From M55B118 sp964501715 (GTDB lineage Bacteria; Bacillota_I; Bacilli_A; Izemoplasmatales; Izemoplasmataceae), in the NCBI GenBank assembly GCA_964501715.1, contig CAZCTR010000035.1, forward strand, positions 1 to 7,337: a DNA stretch of 7,337 nucleotides, in the 5' to 3' direction. Positions 5,308-7,337 of the stretch are shown here, piece by piece. How positions within the stretch are numbered: the first letter of the stretch is position 1; each line of letters opens with the position of its first letter. Made by a program: the position numbers and the translations under genes. The notes under the pieces are model-generated. The model saw only the letters and a program-made list of their open reading frames with translations, was not told the DNA's origin and made no database searches.

Positions 5308-6705
5308 CTATTCTTGTTTTTCCATGTGAATGATTCTCTTTCCGCTACTCTCCTTTCTCTTCTCAAATGTAATTCCTATTTGCTTGAGATTATGCTTGTT
5401 GCGTGTTAACTTTGCAGATAAACTATTTGGGGCTCCTGGCAATCCTTGAAGATGCAATGGTTTTAGATCTTTAAGTAAATCACTCGCTGTCCCATGGAAT
5501 TTATTGTTACGTTCATCTAAGACTTTGATAAGACCTTCGAACAAAGGATCGTCATAAACATCCTCATTGACTTCCTTCTGGTTTTCTTCCAACAGTCTGA
5601 TCACTTCTTCCTTACTTATTTCTAATTGCTCACCTATCGCAACAGCATACCTTGCAAAATCGTTCATTCTTAAGCTAGTCGAAACTTCATGTTCTGGTAA
5701 AGTCTTGAATACACCGCTGATAACCGTGAATATACGATGCAATATCTTCGGAAGCTTTTCCTTGAACTTACTTTCAATCGTTTCTTCATTCTTGAGTGTA
5801 TCTTGTGTTAATTTCTCTAACCGAAGAAGAATGCTTCTTTCCAACAAGTCGGGCTTTGTATTGGAAATCGTAATGCCATTGAGTATCATCTTGGCTTGCA
5901 TATCAATGGATAGGGTTGTATCGGTGGTGTATAACTTTCTCGTGCTGAATTGTCCTCCAGACACGGATTGACACATTGCATCGCTTATCTCACTCTTCAA
6001 GTTGGACAAATTATCAAATAAGGTCATGTAGTTATCTCTCATGACAATTGCGAAATCATGTTCCTTTTTAATGCTATGTTGCTTGTCGTTCGTTGAGGGA
6101 TCCACTATTCGTTTGGTAAGTTCGGATAAAACGGATTTGCCACTGCCTTGTTCTCCCAGAAGCATCAAAATTGGAGTCTTGAGATCTGGGAAGAAACTTG
6201 CAACCAACCACAATACATAGACCTTCAATTTATCCTCTGATTTGATTTGTGTGAGCTCTTGAATCATTTCAATCAGAGATTCATCCGTAGTTTCAGGGTG
6301 TGTCTGCTTTACCATAGTGTCCTTCTTGAATAGATTTAGATAGCCTTGGTCCTTCTTGGATGTTTTTTGGTATCCTGCTTCAGTAATCTCAATCACATTC
6401 CCGTCACAAAGATCATATATGAGTTTGTCTTCTAACCTCATACACCGTTTGTATGCCCTATCAAACGAACGAATATCTTCCTTGTGATGTACATGGGACA
6501 GTAGGTTCTCTGATAAGGTCTTCTTGGAAGCCATCTCACTAAACGCTTCCTGGTATTCTCCACACAAATGATATTGAACCTTGTCGGATTCCATGGGATA
6601 GGTTTCATCATCAATATGGATATACGGTTGATTTTGAATCTTAAATATTACATGATCTTGTACGTACTTCTTAATGAACGCTAACTTATATTGTCCTGTT
6701 ACCAT
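5308..6705 (-). CDS. AAA+/SF3-like replicative helicase-initiator of a mobile island (SaPI Rep-like)
   Basis: This 465-residue protein is predicted to unwind DNA at the element's origin. An N-terminal region with no recognised motif (about 1-155) precedes an ATPase core. The core has Walker A GEQGSGKS (184-191), Walker B-like TLFDN with D231, sensor-1-like MILNGI with N276, and DLLERSILLRLEKL (286-299) with the arginine typical of D5/SF3-type helicases of phages and islands. The C-terminus has a winged-helix look: FHGTASDLLKDL (403-414), LPGAPNSLSAKLT (422-434), IGITFEKRK and GKRIIHM (455-461). Such a domain probably contacts the iterons just downstream. There is no primase domain, so a separate primase is expected. 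The ATG has AAGGAG 8 nt upstream. It is AT-richer than the Kai operon. SaPI Rep is the closest analogue I can name; a prophage or ICE helicase of the same superfamily is the alternative. Confidence 0.87.
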   Translation of the reverse strand: MVTGQYKLAFIKKYVQDHVIFKIQNQPYIHIDDETYPMESDKVQYHLCGEYQEAFSEMASKKTLSENLLSHVHHKEDIRSFDRAYKRCMRLEDKLIYDLCDGNVIEITEAGYQKTSKKDQGYLNLFKKDTMVKQTHPETTDESLIEMIQELTQIKSEDKLKVYVLWLVASFFPDLKTPILMLLGEQGSGKSVLSELTKRIVDPSTNDKQHSIKKEHDFAIVMRDNYMTLFDNLSNLKSEISDAMCQSVSGGQFSTRKLYTTDTTLSIDMQAKMILNGITISNTKPDLLERSILLRLEKLTQDTLKNEETIESKFKEKLPKILHRIFTVISGVFKTLPEHEVSTSLRMNDFARYAVAIGEQLEISKEEVIRLLEENQKEVNEDVYDDPLFEGLIKVLDERNNKFHGTASDLLKDLKPLHLQGLPGAPNSLSAKLTRNKHNLKQIGITFEKRKESSGKRIIHMEKQE

Positions 6706-6733
6706 CTTTAATTCTCCTTAAATAGATTTTAAG

Positions 6734-6757
6734 TGTTGATACTTATGTTGAAACTTT
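6734..6757 (+). repeat. Tandem 12-bp direct repeat upstream of the helicase gene
   Basis: TGTTGATACTTA (6734-6745) is directly followed by TGTTGAAACTTT (6746-6757), ten of twelve bases identical. It lies 29 nt before the helicase start, in the leader. Near one helical turn in period, it could be a binding site for a repressor or for the initiator itself. No strong promoter was found here; TTTCAA with TAAAAT at 16 nt is a weak candidate. Confidence 0.6.
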
Positions 6758-6813
6758 GGTACTAAAAATGTTGCTGTCTGACATCAAAAAATTGACTTAC
6801 ATCACCTCCTTTC
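6743..6813 (-). promoter_or_regulatory. Helicase leader with 13-nt Shine-Dalgarno and possible leader peptide
   Basis: Minus-strand GAAAGGAGGTGAT (6801-6813) is complementary to 13 bases of the 16S rRNA 3' end, yet no canonical start lies at normal distance. ATG directly after GGTG is followed at once by TAA. The codon eight bases from GGAGG is GTC (6794-6796), preceded by TAA, and opens a 17-codon frame to the stop at 6743-6745. That frame contains a TTG-ATG pair at codons 4-5, 17-20 nt from the site. The same layout recurs before the AUC-start gene. It may be a leader peptide, a ribosome standby site or a decayed gene start. Confidence 0.45.
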
Positions 6814-6831
6814 AAAAAAAATCAAAAAAAA

Positions 6832-6867
6832 ATACTACATTCCTCTAAACTAAAAGGAATGTAGTAT
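6832..6867 (-). terminator. Rho-independent terminator after the 122-aa gene
   Basis: A perfect 13-bp stem (6832-6844 with 6855-6867) closes a 10-nt loop. On the minus strand it is followed by eight Ts, then GA, then eight more Ts (6814-6831). It starts 5 nt after the stop codon at 6873, so it separates the upstream unit from the helicase gene, which needs its own promoter or readthrough. Confidence 0.9.
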
Positions 6868-6872
6868 GTTAA

Positions 6873-7241
6873 TCAGTTAAACACCTTCCCATACACAATC
6901 GTATGGTGGTTCCTTGAACTTCTAACGAAACTGCTATATCCGAACACCTCGAATACAAACTTGAACAGTCTACCGATGGAGTTCTTCTCAAAGGCGCTAA
7001 GTTCGTATTGACCATCTATGTAGTATGCACTGAACGTATGGACAGGTGCGATCTTCAAGTAGTCGTTGTTGAAAAATACAATTCGCATGAATGGCTTGTT
7101 CCTAATGGCCTTCTCAAAGATGTTCCATATCCAATCCTTTTCATAGTAGTGATAGAGGGAAGGATTTCCGCTTGTTGGTAAATTCAGTTCAATACTGTTC
7201 ATCACCATATCAGGGTCATATTCACCATACAGTGTATCCAT
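6873..7241 (-). CDS. Hypothetical 122-residue protein of the mobile region
   Basis: I do not recognise the family. The chain is mixed alpha/beta and rich in aromatics: SLYHYYEKDWIWNIFEKAI, then MRIVFFNNDYLKIAPVHTF, AYYIDGQYELSAFEKN, and the C-terminal FKFVFEVFGYSSFVRSS and HHTIVYGKVFN. There are no cysteines, signal peptide or clear membrane helix. The chosen ATG has a GAGGAG ribosome binding site 10 nt upstream, inside the end of the preceding gene, whose stop lies 4 nt before. An in-frame ATG at 7289 would add 16 residues, but it overlaps the upstream frame by 44 nt and was rejected. It is followed by a strong terminator, so it ends the unit entering from the right edge. Function unknown. 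Confidence 0.72.
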   Translation of the reverse strand: MDTLYGEYDPDMVMNSIELNLPTSGNPSLYHYYEKDWIWNIFEKAIRNKPFMRIVFFNNDYLKIAPVHTFSAYYIDGQYELSAFEKNSIGRLFKFVFEVFGYSSFVRSSRNHHTIVYGKVFN

Positions 7242-7245
7242 GGGA

Positions 7246-7337
7246 TTAATACTCCTCTGCGAACAGCATGGTGGAGTGGTCGATGTCATCGATGATGTAG
7301 ACTTTCTTGCCTATCAGCTTCTCATTCTGACTGTTCA
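7246..7337 (-). CDS. 3' end of a gene entering from the right edge
   Basis: The minus-strand frame encodes 29 residues, NSQNEKLIGKKVYI followed by IDDIDHSTMLFAEEY, and then TAA (7246-7248). The stop sits 4 nt before the next ATG, and the codons GAG GAG of its end supply that gene's ribosome binding site. These are signs of a genuine, translationally coupled gene. The window begins with TG before AAC, so an ATG could lie exactly at the edge, which would make this a 30-residue protein; otherwise it is a C-terminus. The segment is too short to assign. Confidence 0.65.
   Translation of the reverse strand, partial: NSQNEKLIGKKVYIIDDIDHSTMLFAEEY

Overview
The window looks like chromosome from a Bacillota (Firmicutes)-type bacterium. 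Ribosome binding sites are strong and purine-rich (GGAGG-like), promoters are sigma-A-like, terminators are hairpin plus T-run, and the replication gene at the right resembles those of Gram-positive mobile islands. The species cannot be named from the sequence. All credible genes are on the minus strand, so transcription runs from high to low coordinates.

Left part (56-4644): one compact operon. Two overlapping promoter-like sequences (4608-4644) lead into a membrane GGDEF/HD-GYP protein (2869-4566), then kaiC (1477-2865), kaiB (1194-1484) and a soluble PAS-GGDEF diguanylate cyclase (145-1116). A clear intrinsic terminator (56-87) ends it. kaiC starts 3 nt after the HD-GYP stop, and kaiB overlaps kaiC by 8 nt. 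The operon therefore joins a KaiBC module, without KaiA in view, to enzymes expected to make and break cyclic-di-GMP. This is the most unusual biology in the window: a KaiBC timer or switch that may act on c-di-GMP levels. The link is inferred from gene order and not shown.

Boundary (about 4585-4781): a non-coding stretch where base composition shifts to clearly AT-richer DNA. It holds the operon promoter and a 9+5 bp inverted repeat around an outward promoter and ribosome binding site. That structure looks like the left end of a decayed insertion sequence, or alternatively a terminator for the island genes.

Right part (4782-7337): a mobile-element replication module. A partial gene at the right edge (7246-7337) is followed by an unknown 122-aa gene (6873-7241) and a strong terminator (6832-6867). 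Next comes a leader with a very long Shine-Dalgarno match and a tandem 12-bp repeat, then a 465-aa AAA+/SF3-like helicase-initiator (5308-6705). Directly behind it is a compact origin-like region (5200-5305): three tandem octamers, an AT-rich core with 11-bp direct repeats, and three tandem octamers in the opposite orientation. This matches the layout known for Rep/ori of SaPI-type phage-inducible islands. Two small genes follow (5065-5184 and 4782-5030); the first has no canonical start codon at the position set by its ribosome binding site. No integrase, primase, packaging gene, attachment site, tRNA, rRNA or CRISPR array is visible.
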